Positions 35,225-48,709 of a stretch of 64,000 nucleotides of DNA are shown here, piece by piece. Position 1 is the first letter of the stretch, and the number at the start of each line of letters is the position of its first letter. Source of the stretch: Blastomyces gilchristii SLH14081 (lineage: Eukaryota > Ascomycota > Eurotiomycetes > Onygenales > Ajellomycetaceae); NCBI RefSeq assembly GCF_000003855.2, contig NW_003101670.1:706841-770840 (forward strand). Reading direction: 5' to 3'. The translations under genes and the position numbers were made by a program. The notes under the pieces were generated by a model. That model saw only the letters and a list, made by a program, of their open reading frames with translations. It did no database searches and was not told the DNA's origin.

Positions 35225-38200
35225 TTGATTTCCTCCTCTTCATATTCAGATATTTCTGAATTTAGTCATTTTCTTGTAGCTGCTTGAGTTTCTGATAGAA
35301 AGTCTATTAAGTATTTAATTCCTGTCTCAGTTGAGAATAAGAACCTCATATTTAATTAATTTAGATTATACTTCTCTTTCAATCTGACTCTGAGACTATT
35401 GTATAATGCACAGTGTATTACAATATACTCAGAATTCTCATTTGTATTGCAGAATGAGTATTCTATTGAATCAAATCTATCATCAAATCTTTGTATATAA
35501 GATTTGAAATAGCCATGTTCTAGTTTCAGCTGTATTATAGATGAGAATATTTTCTTTTTATATTTAATTGAACAGGATTTTCACTTGGATTTTATTTCAA
35601 ATCTTGAATAATGTATACTCTTCTTTTGTTTCTGTCAGCTTTTATTTCACTTATCTAAACAAGATTCTTTTAGTTTTCTCTTTATAAAAGATCAGAATAT
35701 AATTTTTTGAATGAATCTGCTTAATTCTGAACTCTTTTTTACAGCTGAATCAGCTATTTCATTGTTATGAATATTCATATAAGTAGAAACTCAGTGCAGA
35801 TGAATTATCAGCTTTGATATTCTTCTCTTTTGAATTTTTAAAACAGAGTTTAAGATCAGTTCAAGATTCATTTGATCATTATGAATCTGACTATTTCTAA
35901 GTCTTTTTAAAGCAGCTTGACTATCAGAGAATATTTATACCTCTTTCAAACTATTTTCTATTTTATGAGATTTTATTTCAATGAGTTTGAAAGCTTTCAC
36001 TATTATAAATAGTTCAGTATCAAAAACTTCAGATTCACAGTCTAAATTTCAGAAATCTGAGATAAAATTGATATTATCTTCAGTATAAGCAATGTCTGTG
36101 TCTAATCTATTTAAATTCTCATTTTTGAAGTTATCTGAATAAATCAGAATAGAGTCTTCTATATTGATTATAGAAATTCTCTTCAAATACTGTTTATATT
36201 CTTTCTTCTTAGAGAGTTCACTTATTTATAAGTCTATAAGAGATTCAAGCTTTTCTCTTCAAAGAGATATCTTCTCATGATCAACTTTTTCAATATTTAA
36301 AGAAGAAAATTGATTTTTAATCAGTGAGCATAGTCTGTACAGTTGAGAAGGCATTTTCTTTGAAGAATTATTTTCATTTTAATCAAGAAATCTATTTCAA
36401 TTCAGTTCATTTTCAGAGTTAATTGATGAAAATGAAGAAGAGACTCTTTCTCTGATTATATAATTTAAGCTCATCTTTATAACTCTCAGAGCATAGTTCA
36501 TACAGGTCTTTTCAAATCTAATAGTAGAAGAAAGAATTAAAGCTTCAATTTTCATTGCTTTAATAGAAGATGATTTGAATGTCTTCAGAATTCTTCTCAA
36601 AGCTCTGTTTTACAGACTTTGAAAGAGTTCAGTGAAATTCTCTTAATTATTTCATTAAACTTGAACTTCATAATCAGCTACTGAGATAATACAGACTATA
36701 TATAACTATCTCATAGTCTGAAAGAATAGATCTCTCTCTGTATTTGATAGTCTGATTATATTATTTAACAGTCTTTCTGCCTTGACAGTTCTTTGTTGAA
36801 TGTGATATTTAAAATTCAACTTGAAGTTTAATCATACTTCTAATCATTTGATATTTACAATGAGTTTAATCTCTCTATTTAAAAGAGTTAGAGATAGTTC
36901 TTTCTCATTGAATCTAGAAAAGAAATGAATTAACTCAGTTTTATTTATATTAAATTAAATTTGATTGATATCTGCTCTAACAAAGATTTTCTTTACAGCT
37001 TTTTTAATTACTTTCAAATTCTCTTTGATAGTTTTTAAGCTGTAGACTAGATCAATATCATTTATATAACTCAGATATCACACTATTCTCATATTTCTAT
37101 TTTTGAATAGATATACAGTGTATATTGCAAATAAAATGAGTGAGATTGAAGATTCTTACAGTACTTCTATTTTTATCTCAGTCTTGTCTTATTTCATTTC
37201 ATCAAAAAAAAGTTATATGATTCTTTTAGATATAAAACAGTTAACTTATTTTATTAGAGAAAGTGACAGTTTTAACATCTTCAAAGTCTGAATTAACTTT
37301 GACTTTGAAACATAATTAAATACTTCTTTTATATCAATGAAAACTGCAGTTGAGATCAGATCTTCATGCTTTGCTATTTGAATATTATGAATAACTGAGA
37401 GAACAGTGTCAATTGCAGAACATTGTTTTCTATCTCTTATTTATTTACTGAATAAAAGAGAATTACTAATAGAGTTTATAAAAGATAGTTAAGTAGCTAT
37501 TATCTTTTCTAAAACCTTTTCTAGATAGTTCAATAGAGATATTACTCTATATGACTTAGAAATTAAAGTTTTTCTATTAGATTTTACAAGAATCACTTCA
37601 GTGACTTCTCTTCAGTATTCAGAATAATATTCATGTTTCAAGAGATTGAATAAGAGCTCAAAATACTCATTCTTTAAGTAGAAGTATATATTCTGAATAA
37701 TTAAGTGATTAATTGAATCAGGCCCTGCAGCAGTTTTAACTGAACTTGAGAAGATAGCTGACTCTAATTCATCTTGTATAAGATCAGATTATTCTCAGTT
37801 ATTTTCATCAATATAGTTGAGAAGTAATATATTCTCTTTCTCTGAATCTGAATCTGATGAGTTTTGAAATAGAGTTCTTATAAAAGCTTGATATTCTTTC
37901 TTAAAAGAGTTTGCTGTATATGATTCATTCTGAAACTCATATTCTAGAACTGAAAGTTTTGCTACACTTCTTGTTTTAGTATAGTTAAAAGCTTTAAAAA
38001 CTTTCTTTTCTTATACTTATTTAAGAAATTTATTCCAGCAGTCTGTTTTAGCTCTTTTAATATCTGAAAAATATTCATTTCTGACAGTTTTGAACTCTTT
38101 ATCAGAAATTACATCATTCTTTCAATCTCTTCTAGCAGTAGCTAATTGTTTTCTTTTAAATGTGATATTCTCATTTCATCAAGATTTTGAATACTCAGTA

Positions 38201-39100
38201 GACTTTCTCTTTGAAATATTATCTTTAACACTTGTTAGAATAATAGATGTAATGAGCTTCACTCTATTCTCAAGCATTTCATTTGAGATATCTTGACCAG
38301 AATTTCAATATAGCTCACTCTGTCTTTCAGATTTTAACAGTTTTATACTTTCTTCAACTGTCTTTCAATCAGCTTTTTCAAAGTTAAACTGATTAGAGAG
38401 AAGAGGATTTTCACTCATTTATTCTTCACTCAGTTCAATATCAAATTGAATAATCTCATAACCTGATCTCAATATCTCATTTGAATCAATAAACCAGTTT
38501 ATAAGTCTTTTTTTCATTAGATTTTATGACATGAAGATTAGATCTATAATCAATTTCTGTTTCATATCTTTTCTAAAGAATGTTTGTTGATCAGACTTGT
38601 TAATCAAATCTATTAAATACTCAAAGATTCATTCAATCAGATTATCAGCTCTTACTACTCTTTTATATTCTGAATTTTATCAGAGATGATGTGCATTGAA
38701 ATCTTCTACAATTATAGAGTTTCTTAATGAAGTTATGTTCAGAAATTCTGTATTAATTGTTCAGATATTGTTATTTTTCTGCAATGACTTTTCATTATAG
38801 ATATTTATGAGCTGTATAGTATCAAACTCATTCTCTTTATCTATAATATCACTCATCAGAATATCAGAGTCAGACATAATATCAAATCTTAGATTAAATT
38901 GATATCTTGATCTCTTTCTTTCATAGATCACTACTCTTGACTTTATCTCAGACTTTTGAGATAGAAAGTAGTAGTAGCTTGAATAAGAAATAACATATTT
39001 TTACTCAGTATTAAAATTCAGCTTGTGAAACAGTATAAAATTCACTTTTTATTCAAATACAATTTAAAGACAAGAATAAATATAATTTAAGTTTCTATTC
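35225..39100 (-). pseudogene. LINE copy B ORF2 (endonuclease, reverse transcriptase, RNase H)
   Basis: Frame fragments on the minus strand align in order with those of copy C: endonuclease near 38950-38300, reverse transcriptase near 37900-36400, RNase H (SDGS-like region with ESEVFDAELF) near 36100-35950, and the C-terminal segment at 35250-35420. It is heavily broken by TAA and TAG stops from C-to-T and G-to-A changes. A functional product is impossible. Confidence 0.75.
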
Positions 39101-39149
39101 ACATTATTTTGAATAAATGTGATTTTTGAAGGATTTTTAAACTTTTTTT

Positions 39150-40796
39150 ATTGTTTTTATTGTATATTCATACTAAAAGAGAGTAGAGTAGAATCTAATC
39201 ACTATCATTAGATAGTAGATTATAACTATTTTGAAAAGTAGAAATCTCAACTGCTTGTATTATATCTAGTTTATTATCAGAGTCATTTCTCAATTCTCTA
39301 ATCTTAACAGAAGTTTGAGAATTTAAATTCTATTTACATTTAGCTAAAGAATTGAAGTTTGAGAATTTAGATAGTTGAGAGTTTCTTCTTTTTAAGCTTA
39401 CAGTTGTGAGTTTACTGACTTGACTATTCTCTTCAGTTCTAGATTTACTTTGAGTTTCATCTTTTCTTCAGTTCTTTTGAGTTCTTAAAGTAAATATACA
39501 TTCTTTTGAGCTAGATGCATGTTTTTCTTTGCAATTAGAGTATTTAAGCAGAGTGTATTAACATATTTCACCTCTTTTTAAGCATGTTTCACATTTATAC
39601 TCACTAATTTTATGATCTCTGGCACAGAATGCATATTTTAAGTCTTTAAAACAAGAGATTGCAAAGTATTCATATCTTTGATAGTTTGAACACTGTGTTT
39701 GAGTTTTAAGGTTCATTCTTGAGTCTTTGTATTCATGAACTCTTATTTTCAAACCTGTCACTCTTACTTCAGAGATCTTTAACTGTTCAAGTGTCTTTAT
39801 ATATACTAGAACAGAGACATTTCTTCTACTTTATCTGAACTCAATTGAATTTAGTTATACAGACTCTTTTCTTAGTTGAATAGAGTTGTATTCTTCTAAT
39901 TCATTTTTGAGAAGTAGTATTTCTTCTTCACAGTCAAAAATTTCAACTGAAATATTATAAAGAATGAATTTATCTTACTTTTCATCACTCTCAGATAGAA
40001 TTATTGTATTTAATAAAGATTCTACTACTGATTTTCAGAGATTCTCATTCTGAATAAGAAATTCTGCACTGAATTCAGACATTATAGTCAGAATAATGAA
40101 GTTTTCAAAGAAGAATGACTCAATTGAAGTTATACCTGATTTTTAAACTTCAATATCAGTTATTAACTGAGAAAAGAACTGCTGATTAATTTCATTTCTG
40201 ATTCTGAAAATGAGATTTGAGCTTAGCTTATTTCTTTACAGAATATCCTAGTTTGAGACTTTGAGAATAAGTCTTTTATTTCTGAAGATTTGAAAGTTTT
40301 TCTCTTTCTACATTTTTTTCTTTACTTTTCTATGAATAGAAGTATGAGCAGTATTCTTCTCAGTTTTCTCAGAATTTTAAGCAGATTTTGAGACAGTATG
40401 TTTAGAGACAATAGATTCAGCTGCTTGAGTATATATTTTCTTCTAATTTAAAGAAGAAGAAGAAGTAGAAAAAAAAGAAGAAGAGTAAGATAAAGAGTTA
40501 GTGATTATACTAGGAATTTTCAATGTTTTTTGAACTGTGTTTGAAATTCCAAGTTTGAACTTGATCATCTCCTGTAGTTATCTAGCCTGAGTATGAAGAA
40601 TTAACAGAACTTCTTCATTCATCTCACTCAGATACTGCTTTTCAAGAATCTTGCTTACTTTTTCAAGTTTCTGTATTTCAAGAACTTGTTATTTCTCTAT
40701 TTCTTCTTTCTTTCTTCTCTTCAGAATTTCAATCTCAGAAATAGTATTTGAGAAAGCATCTTTTTCTATATTAACTGAGTGTATTTTTAAACTCAT
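39150..40796 (-). pseudogene. LINE copy B ORF1 (gag-like, zinc knuckles)
   Basis: Starts MSLKIHSVNIEKDAF on the minus strand at 40796, with a coiled-coil-like Glu/Lys-rich stretch next. Near 39700-39580 a cysteine array (CSNYQRYEYFAISC...CARDHKISEYKC) is a damaged version of the CCHC zinc knuckles of LINE gag proteins; one Cys of the first knuckle is now Tyr, a change RIP can produce. Several in-frame stops break it. Confidence 0.72.
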
Positions 40797-40810
40797 TATT
40801 CTCACTCAAT

Positions 40811-40935
40811 GAAAAGTTGATCAGACTGTTTCAATTGAGATATTTATTGAACTCTTTTGAAAAGTTGATCAAACTGTTTCAATTAAGAGATTTCTAAGTC
40901 TGTTTTCAATTGAAAAGTTGATCAGACTGTTTCAA
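40811..40935. repeat. Three direct repeats in the LINE 5' leader
   Basis: GAAAAGTTGATCAGACTGTT followed by TCAA occurs at 40811, 40859 (one mismatch) and 40912. They lie just upstream of the ORF1 ATG on the minus strand. Such 5' repeats can be promoter monomers in LINEs; here that is inference. Confidence 0.75.
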
Positions 40936-40960
40936 AAGAAGAATAAAAGACTTTTATATA

Positions 40961-41715
40961 TAAAATACCTGATTTTTTTCACACTAGTTCAGTAACTAGA
41001 TTAGATTTTTGAAGAGAATCTAATAAACTAAAATTGATTTTTAAGATAAATTAATAAAATCTTTACAATCTCTTTCTTGAGATATAGTGAGAAAAAGTAT
41101 GATATCAATTAATAATAAATCAGATGATATGACAGTTTTTGAGAGAAAAACTGATAAAAAATAAATTAATTTTTTACAGAGAAATTGATTAAAACTATTC
41201 AATTTATTCTAAATCATTCAATTCTTCTCACAGAACAGATGTGCAACTTAAATCAGTTAATAAAGAGTGTAAAAAAGAATTAAATATTAATAAAAGCTCT
41301 TCAGCCACTGAAAAAGTAATTCTTATTTAAAAGAATATGAAATTATGACAGAAAACAGCTCTATTTTTAATTCTTTGTAAGAATATTATATAAAATTCAG
41401 AGAAAAACATCTTACTTTTTCAAGAGAAGTAAAAAACTATTTCTAAGATCTTTTTTTTTGTATTAACTGCTGCAGAAGAATGAGATAGAAACTACTAAGA
41501 TATACACTACTATATACTCTCTATCAAGACTTTCTCTCTTCAGAGTCTTGATATTATAGAGAATATAAGTCTGTTTCTATATAATAATATAAATATTGTC
41601 AGCAGAATGTAGAGAAACTGATTATTTATATCTCAAAATAGAAGACTTTGTCAATGATTATATTAATATAGAGTTAATTCTCAAATTCAATAGAAATCTA
41701 GTATTGCTGTTCTCA
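40961..41715. other. AT-rich unassigned sequence between LINE copy B and the Gypsy element
   Basis: May include the remaining 5' leader of copy B and the target into which the Gypsy element inserted. No coding frame is supported. Confidence 0.4.
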
Positions 41716-41720
41716 ATCTC
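41716..41720. repeat. Gypsy target-site duplication, left
   Basis: ATCTC, repeated at 48958-48962 directly after the 3' LTR. Confidence 0.85.
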
Positions 41721-41978
41721 TGTAAGAAATCCCGCTTCTCGCGGATTCTTTACCTCTATTCCTATCTCTCACATAATCAATAGGGCTAGCGGCCCTTGGC
41801 TACACACAACTATATAGACTGGAGTTTGTGAATACTATTCATAACTCAGCTTGAATGCTATTATATATTTAACTTCTACATTTTATCTTTCTACTGTGAA
41901 TACTTCTAGTAGTTAATAGTACATATCACATCAAGCTGCAAACACCTGAATAATCACCTGCAAGCACTTATTCTTACA
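41721..41978 (+). repeat. Gypsy 5' LTR
   Basis: 258 bp, TG...CA ends. It differs from the 3' LTR mainly by transitions: CCCGCTTCTCGCGGA here is CTTACTTCTTACAGA there, and GGCTAGCGGCCCTT is AGCTAGCAGCTCTT. This copy has kept more CpG sites. Confidence 0.9.
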
Positions 41979-42009
41979 TTTCAAGCTCAGTCAGTCAGCA
42001 ACTGCCTGT

Positions 42010-43400
42010 TATGACTGGAAGAACTAGAAACTCGCATGCTTCAATCCCTGCGAATCCTACTGCAGGCACTCAGGAGCAGCCACCCGAATCATGAAAGAAG
42101 TCTCAGAGAACTTATCAATCACTCGCGGGACACCATTCTCTGCATCTGTGACAGGGGAACCCTTCGAACTCATGAACAAATCAATCTCAGTGAAGAACAT
42201 TCTTGAGCACCTCTCACAGAATCAAGCTATTTTTCTATAAGAAATGCTTACTGTCTGTAAACACTCTCAAACTGAGTCTCTAGACATGATCTTCAGAGAC
42301 ACTCACAAACTGAAAGAAAACTTTCTTAAGTCATGATCACTTAAGATCACTTATTGAATCACAATCTATAAAAGCTTTTGTGAGTTTGTATTTGAAATTA
42401 ACTTATAAGTCTGACTGTGTGACATGAAAGATGAAGAAGCTGTCATTTATATAATGACAGGCCTCTATTACACTGAAGTCAAGGACTGGCTGAATTATCT
42501 AGAGAATGATTATAAGAGATTCTGCTGATCTGTTCTCAAGACTTATTTAGAGAATAAGTTGAGAAACTCTGTGAGCTGAACAGAGAACACCTGAACTGTA
42601 ATTATCAATATTAGAAAAAGAGGCAAGAAATCTGATAAAGACTACTTACAGTGCTTTATAAAATTATGATGTAAATTGAGATCTGTGAAAACAGAGCTCT
42701 GAAACAAGATCTGAATAATCATATTTATAAAGAGACTGAATAAAAATATACAGAACAAGCTCATTAAGTAAGACTCTAAGTTCTTGACTCTGAAGAAACT
42801 GATAACTCTTATTTATCACTTACAGATCACTGTGAGAGTCACAGACTTATAAAGAGTGAATCACTGACTGACTCTGCAAGAGCTAGAACAACAGAGAACA
42901 GATTTGTTAGAAAAAGATAATAAGATATAGAGAGATTTATATCTGACTGCTGAGCAGAGAGAAAGAGCTTTATAAGCTTCTATGAATAGAGTATATAACA
43001 GAGAGATTAAGAAAAAGAGACTCTGCTTTATCTATTCTAAATCAGAACATCTCTGTACAAACTGTCTGCATAAATTAAAATAGAAATTTGAGAAGTTATA
43101 GATAGAGTCAGCAACAGCCTTCTTAAGAGTTTTAAAACTGATATCTGAATCTGTTACTTCTCTGATGAAAATGCTTACTTATGAGAAGAGATCATATCAT
43201 AGTACTACTACTCTGTAAGTATGAAAAGTATTAATAAACTCAGAATCTCAGGTCACTGTAGTGTTTCTAAAGCTCATAAAGTAAATGAGCTGAAAGATGA
43301 AAACTGAGAATCTGCTCTTATAATAAGTAGAATGTGAGAACTCAGATCTAAGAGCTGAGAAACTTATAAGAATCATCTTTGAATTGCAAGATCTCTCTGA
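42010..43400 (+). pseudogene. Gypsy gag remnant
   Basis: Begins MTGRTRNSHASIPANPTAGT, then breaks at repeated stops. A capsid-like stretch (VKDWLNYLENDYKR, ENKLRNSVS-like) around 42480-42580 matches the usual fungal Gypsy gag layout. A cysteine-bearing segment near 43020-43070 may be a zinc-knuckle remnant. Confidence 0.6.
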
Positions 43401-43599
43401 AATCTGAAGAAAATTTGCAGAAACTGTAATCATTGCAGACATCACAGATAACATGTATTTAAAACTTATATAACTTTAAAGACATAATTTATACATAGCT
43501 GTCTGTAAGTCAGGTTTATACTTCTGATCAGTGTTAACAGACTTACTTACAGAGATAGAATCAGTTAATGCTGCAGAGTTAATTAGAGAAGATAAGCTT

Positions 43600-46420
43600 A
43601 TCTATATAATAACTTTACAAGTGTCTGAGAATCTTGCAGTTATGAAAACTGAGCTTCAGATATCAGAGAAATACTGAGATCTTATAGAGATATTCAGCTC
43701 AGCAAAGATAGCTGAGCTTTCTTCTCACTGTAAGAAGAATCTGATAATAGATTTGATAGAAGAGTAGAAACTCTTCTGAGAATCAATCTATAAGCTCTTT
43801 TATTATAAGACAGAGGTCTTGCAGATCTATGTGAAGAAGAATCTGAAGAATGACTTTATCTAATCTTTACAGATCTCTGTGAGAGTCTCTGTGATATTCA
43901 TGAAGAAGAAGAATAAAGATCTCAGATTATATATAGACTACTATAATCTGAACTTCAAGATAATAAAGAGCTGCTACTCTCTGTCTCTGATTAAGAATGT
44001 AATTAACTGTCTCACAGAAGCTGTTATATTCACACAACTGAATATAATCAATATATATACATAGCTGTGAATATAGTCTAAGAATGAATGAAAGACTGTC
44101 TTTAGAACTGCACTGAGATTATTTGAATATCTAGTGATGTCTTTTAATCTGATTAATATCTCTGTGATATTCCAGTCTTTTATTAATAAAACACTTTATA
44201 TATATCTGAATGTCTTTATAGTAATATATCTGAATAATGTAATAATATACTTTATAAAGAAGAAAGAACACACTGAGCATGTATAAAGTGTATTGAAGAT
44301 CTTAGATAAGATAGAACTGTATATTAAACTTATAAAGTATAACTTCAGTATCTGTCAGATTAATTTCCTAGAATATGTAATCACTGCAGATAATATTCAG
44401 ATGAAATCTTCACAGATTGAGACTATTCTATCATGACTGAAGTTAACTAGTATTCATGAGATTCAGATCTTTCTGAGCTTTGTGAATTTCTATAGATAAT
44501 TTATCTTTATATTCATGAGAATCTTCTTGACTCTTACAGACATGCTGAAGAGTGAAAATAAGAAGAAGTCATCTTATAAACAGAGAATAAAAAGATTGTT
44601 AAGAAGAAAGAACTGTAAGAACTTTCTTATCTCAGAAGCTCACAGAGTCTTTATAAGATTGAAATAGATATTTACAGATACAGTGATACTGTTTCACTTT
44701 AATCTCTTACTCTTAATCAGATTGAAGACAGATATCTTCTTCTTTATAATTTCAGAAATAGTCTCATAACTACAGTTAAATGAGAACTGAGTTTCAGTGA
44801 TCTTTTTCTCATAGAAGATATAACTTATGAAGATTAACTATAATATTCATAATTAGAAGCTTCTTATAATAGTGAAATTCTTTCATCACTGATATCACTA
44901 CTTTAAGAATCTTATGACAGTGATTACTGTTAGAACTGATCATGATAGCTTACAACAGTTTACTTCAATTAAGAAACTCTTACAGTAGTAGATTCACTGA
45001 GCTCAGAGACTAAGTAAGTTCTGATTCAAGATAGAACATATCAGAAGAATTAAGAACTCAGTGAACAAACTCTCTCACAGATCAGACTATATTAAGAAGA
45101 TCAGAATAACAGATATAGAGAGACTAGAGAAGGCAGAAAAGCTTTATAAGATGCTTAGACTGAGTGTTGTAAAGAGATTGACTGAAGAGTCTCTTAATTC
45201 TCTATAAGAGAAGAGAAAAGAGAGAGAAAAGAAGTCTGTATAACTACTCTCTATAATACTGAGAGTCAATACTCTGAGAATCTCTGTAAGAATTCTTGAA
45301 AAGAGTATCTATAATCTGAAGAATTTATGAGCTTTGAGAAGTACTGTGAAAGATCTGATATAAGAGAAAACAGAGTATAAGTCTTTGTAAGATCTTCTAT
45401 TCAGATTATCTGAATTATAACTGAAGAATAAATATACTCAGTATATTCAGAAACTGCTCACAGCAGAGATCAACTCTGCAGAAATAAAGAATTAAAGAGA
45501 CTTAAATAATCTCTTATAAAGAGAGAACTGAATTTATATATCTATGAATAAGTTTCTATGCATAGAACTTATCAAAAGATATCATGACTCTTCTCTAGTA
45601 AGTCATTTTACAGATACTAGAACTCATAAGTTACTTATAAGAAAATACTTCTAACTGAAGATGTAAGAACTTATGAAGAAGATAGTGAATTCTTATACTA
45701 TTTATCAGGATTTGTGAGTAGTATGATTCAGATTATATAAAGAACTTACTTCTCTACTCATTCTACAGAAACCTTGAGAACAGCTAGAAATGAATACTCT
45801 TATAAGTCTCTCTGAAAGCAAGAACATATATAATACCTGCTTTGACAGTGTGCTGATGATAGTGAATTGCTTTATCAAGATAATACACTTTATACTCATC
45901 TACAAGAACTTGAAGTTAAAGAATTTGACTTATATCTTTATTCATGATGTGATTCAGTTATATGAATTATCTGTGAATATTGTCTCAGACAGAGAATCAA
46001 TCTTTGTAGAAGAGTTCTGATTTAATCTGATAACTATACTGAAGATCTTATAAGATTTAAGTATGACTTTTCATTAATAGATAGATAATCAGATAGAATA
46101 TCTAATGAGTATATTAAAATAGTATCTGTAATACTTTGTCAATTATAATCAGAATAACTGAGTGTATTAATTATTACTTACAGAGTTTGTATACAACAAC
46201 TCAAAGTATATCAGCACAGATAAAACTCTCTTTAAGATGCTCACTGAGACTTATCTATGAATAATCTTGATGAATCTGTGAGAGTACACTATAGAGTGTG
46301 ATAATATCTGTGAACAGACTGAGAGAATTCAGAAGATCTGAGAGAAAGCTTATAAATTCTTGAGAAAGACTCAAGAGTATCAGAAGAGATACTATGACTT
46401 TAAGTATATTATAAAGAGTT
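43600..46420 (+). pseudogene. Gypsy pol remnant (reverse transcriptase, RNase H, integrase)
   Basis: Reverse transcriptase shows MKKKNKDLRLYIDYYNLN (family FVKKKDGSLRLCVDYRGLN) at 43894-43950 and the active-site box at about 44221-44250 as VIYLNNVIIY, where both catalytic Asp are Asn. RNase H reads ETD-to-KTDIFFF. Integrase keeps the zinc-finger spacing HFTDTRTHK and the core SDRESIFVEEF near 45990, with its Asp intact. Loss of both catalytic Asp makes it non-functional whatever the stops. Confidence 0.8.
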
Positions 46421-46639
46421 TCAAGAAAGATGATAGAGTCTGACTGAGTCTAGAAAACATTATTATATAGAGATCTAGTAAGAAGCTGAATCTCTTGCAG
46501 ACAGAGTCTTGTAAGATTATGAAGAAAGTTAGTTTACAGTTCTATAGATTGAAACTGTTATCTGAGTTGTAGATATATAATGTTTTTTATATCTCTTTAC
46601 TCTATGAATATAAGAAATTCTTAGAAGAGAACTCTGTGA

Positions 46640-46860
46640 CTCATCACTCTGTCTGTAAAGTACTAGAGAGTAAAAGAGAATATCAGATTAAAGAAATTAT
46701 TAACTCAGAGAAGCAAGATCATGAGCTCTGATTTAGAATTCAGTGATAAGAGTATTCTGATAAGATGAATAAGTTCACTTGAGAATTATCTGAGTAGATA
46801 AGATATCTGCAGAAGCTGAGACATGACTTTTATACTGTGAATTCTGATAAGTCAGAATAA
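46640..46860 (+). pseudogene. Gypsy chromodomain remnant
   Basis: The frame HSVCKVLESKREYQIKEI followed by INSEKQDHELXF and, later, a WxP-like region fits the chromodomain pattern at the C-terminus of chromovirus integrases (YEVEKILDSR...LVKWKGY). Chromodomains direct integration to H3K9-methylated chromatin, which would suit the AT-rich location. The match is by eye and damaged by stops. Confidence 0.55.
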
Positions 46861-46899
46861 TGCAGTCTTTACTAAGAATCTGATTATAATAAAGATATT

Positions 46900-48709
46900 A
46901 ACACTGTTATTTATAAATTCTAGTCTATAAGATAATAAGTTTCTACTGAGATGAACAGTCTGCAGCATATATAAAGAGAAGAAGAAATCATACTCTTATT
47001 AAAGCTAAAAAACAAGAAAATAAACAGAACTGTAAACACAATTTAGAGATTAATAAAGAAAAAATAAAGAAAACTTATACTCACACTCTTAATATTTATA
47101 ACACTCAATTCTCTCATAACTATCAATTTTTCTCTTTAAAGAAGCAGAGAGTATCATATCTGCAGTACAGATAATTATTACATTTGACACAAAGACTATC
47201 AGAAATGCACAGACTTCAGAGAAGCTGAACATCAGAGTATATATAATTATAACAGAATCTTGAAGACTGATTATCTGTATATATAATCAGATACTTCTTA
47301 TAAAGCTGTATCTGCTTCTTCAGTTGTGCTGAAGTATTCAGTCTGAAAATAATTAAGACACAGAGAGAGAGCTCATCTGTTCAGATTAACTTCTGTCATG
47401 AATTCATGATATTCACATTGTCTTAATTACTCAGATTTTGCAGGTATCTGAAGACTTATCTCTCATTGACAATGAAATTGCAGAAATGCGCTGCAGCGCG
47501 AGAATCATTGATAGAAAACCTAGACATATTCATATATATCTGATCAGAGATTGTGTGAGCAGAGAGAAGGTGATTGTAGACCTGCAGAGCTGCAGAAGAC
47601 ACTGGCAACACTGAGAGCTTTGTAAGAACTATCAGCTAGAGTCTGTAAGAAATTACTTATAAGAAGACTTACAGTAAAGAGAGAGACTGCACTGCTTAGA
47701 GTCAGAAGCTGATCTGAGAGAGACATGAGATTGACTGCTGATCTGAAGATCAGATGTGATGATGAGACTGAAAGAGATGAAGATACTGTCATGAGCAGTG
47801 ATATTCCTGCTTTATCAGCTGACAAAAAGTGATCAGAGAAGTCATGAGAACACTTACAAGAAGCTCAGTAGCAGTCAGACATTATTATGAAGATATTAAA
47901 ATTGAAAAAAATTTTTATTCTTGAGAAGTTCTTAAATTAATATACAGATATTGTCAGAAATACTCTCTCTCTGTTATCTAAGTGAAAACACTTCACAGAT
48001 GAATAAGAATACTCACAGTTTATAAGAATGAGAGCTGTTACAGAAAAAGAAAAAAGAAGATGAGATTCTATAAACAGATCTGAGATATTTATACTACTCT
48101 AGAGAGGTTTGCTTACACTATAAGTGATTTCACAGAACAGTCAGATTACTCTAGTAAATAAGAGTAATTATGAATCACAGACCTGAATCTTTCTATATAA
48201 CTATAAAGAGTGATTGCAGACTGCAGATATCTTGATTCTACAATTCTACAGAATTAATGAAAGAATGAAAAATTCCTCACAATTCTACAGTGTCAAAGAA
48301 CAATGATTTGTGAGAATAAGTGAAAGATTAACTTATAAATGCTTCTCTTTGATGAGAATAATCTCACAGAGAGTGATTCATCTGTGAGATAGATTTATGT
48401 AATGATTATATAAGAATCTCATGAAAATGATTGAGAGTCAATCAGAACTCTTCTGTATAAAAGATGCAAGATAAATCTGTATAATAGTCAGAGAAGAATC
48501 TGTAGATTATAAAGAATCTTACAGAATAAGAAACTAAGTAACAGACTCTTTTCTCTTCACAGTAATAAGGGATTTTTCCTCACTGAGATTTTTTATAGAT
48601 GTGAAGAGTTTTTAGTGAGTATCACTGCAGTGCTGAGCTGATTCTATGAAGTTACTTAGTGAAAGACTTCATGAACAAAGCCTTAGAGAGGGAGAGATAT
48701 GTAAGAAAT
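46900..48709 (+). other. Unassigned 1.8-kb region inside the Gypsy element
   Basis: Lies between the chromodomain remnant and the 3' LTR. On the plus strand one part (47540-47820) reads as a charged helical protein (KTLATLRAL, ELSARVCKKLL, VKRETALLRVRS, DDETERDEDTVMSSD). The opposite strand also has a 93-codon frame there. I do not recognise either. It could be an additional ORF of this family. Confidence 0.45.

Larger units (their letters stand above)
34844..40960 (-). mobile_element. LINE retrotransposon copy B, near full length
   Basis: Minus strand, RIP-mutated. Reading 5' to 3' (right to left): three 24-26-bp repeats in the leader (40811-40935), ORF1 from the ATG at 40796, then ORF2 with an apurinic-type endonuclease (EDFNAHH, normally GDFNAHH, about 38700), reverse transcriptase, RNase H and the C-terminal HCALYNSLRA-type segment near 35400. 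The 3' untranslated region holds a 9-bp hairpin (34902-34924) and ends in an AAT-repeat tail at 34844-34861. The reverse-transcriptase motif reads YINDIDL, so the first catalytic Asp has become Asn. Order and domains fit the Tad1-like group of fungal LINEs. The 5' boundary is approximate. Confidence 0.82.
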
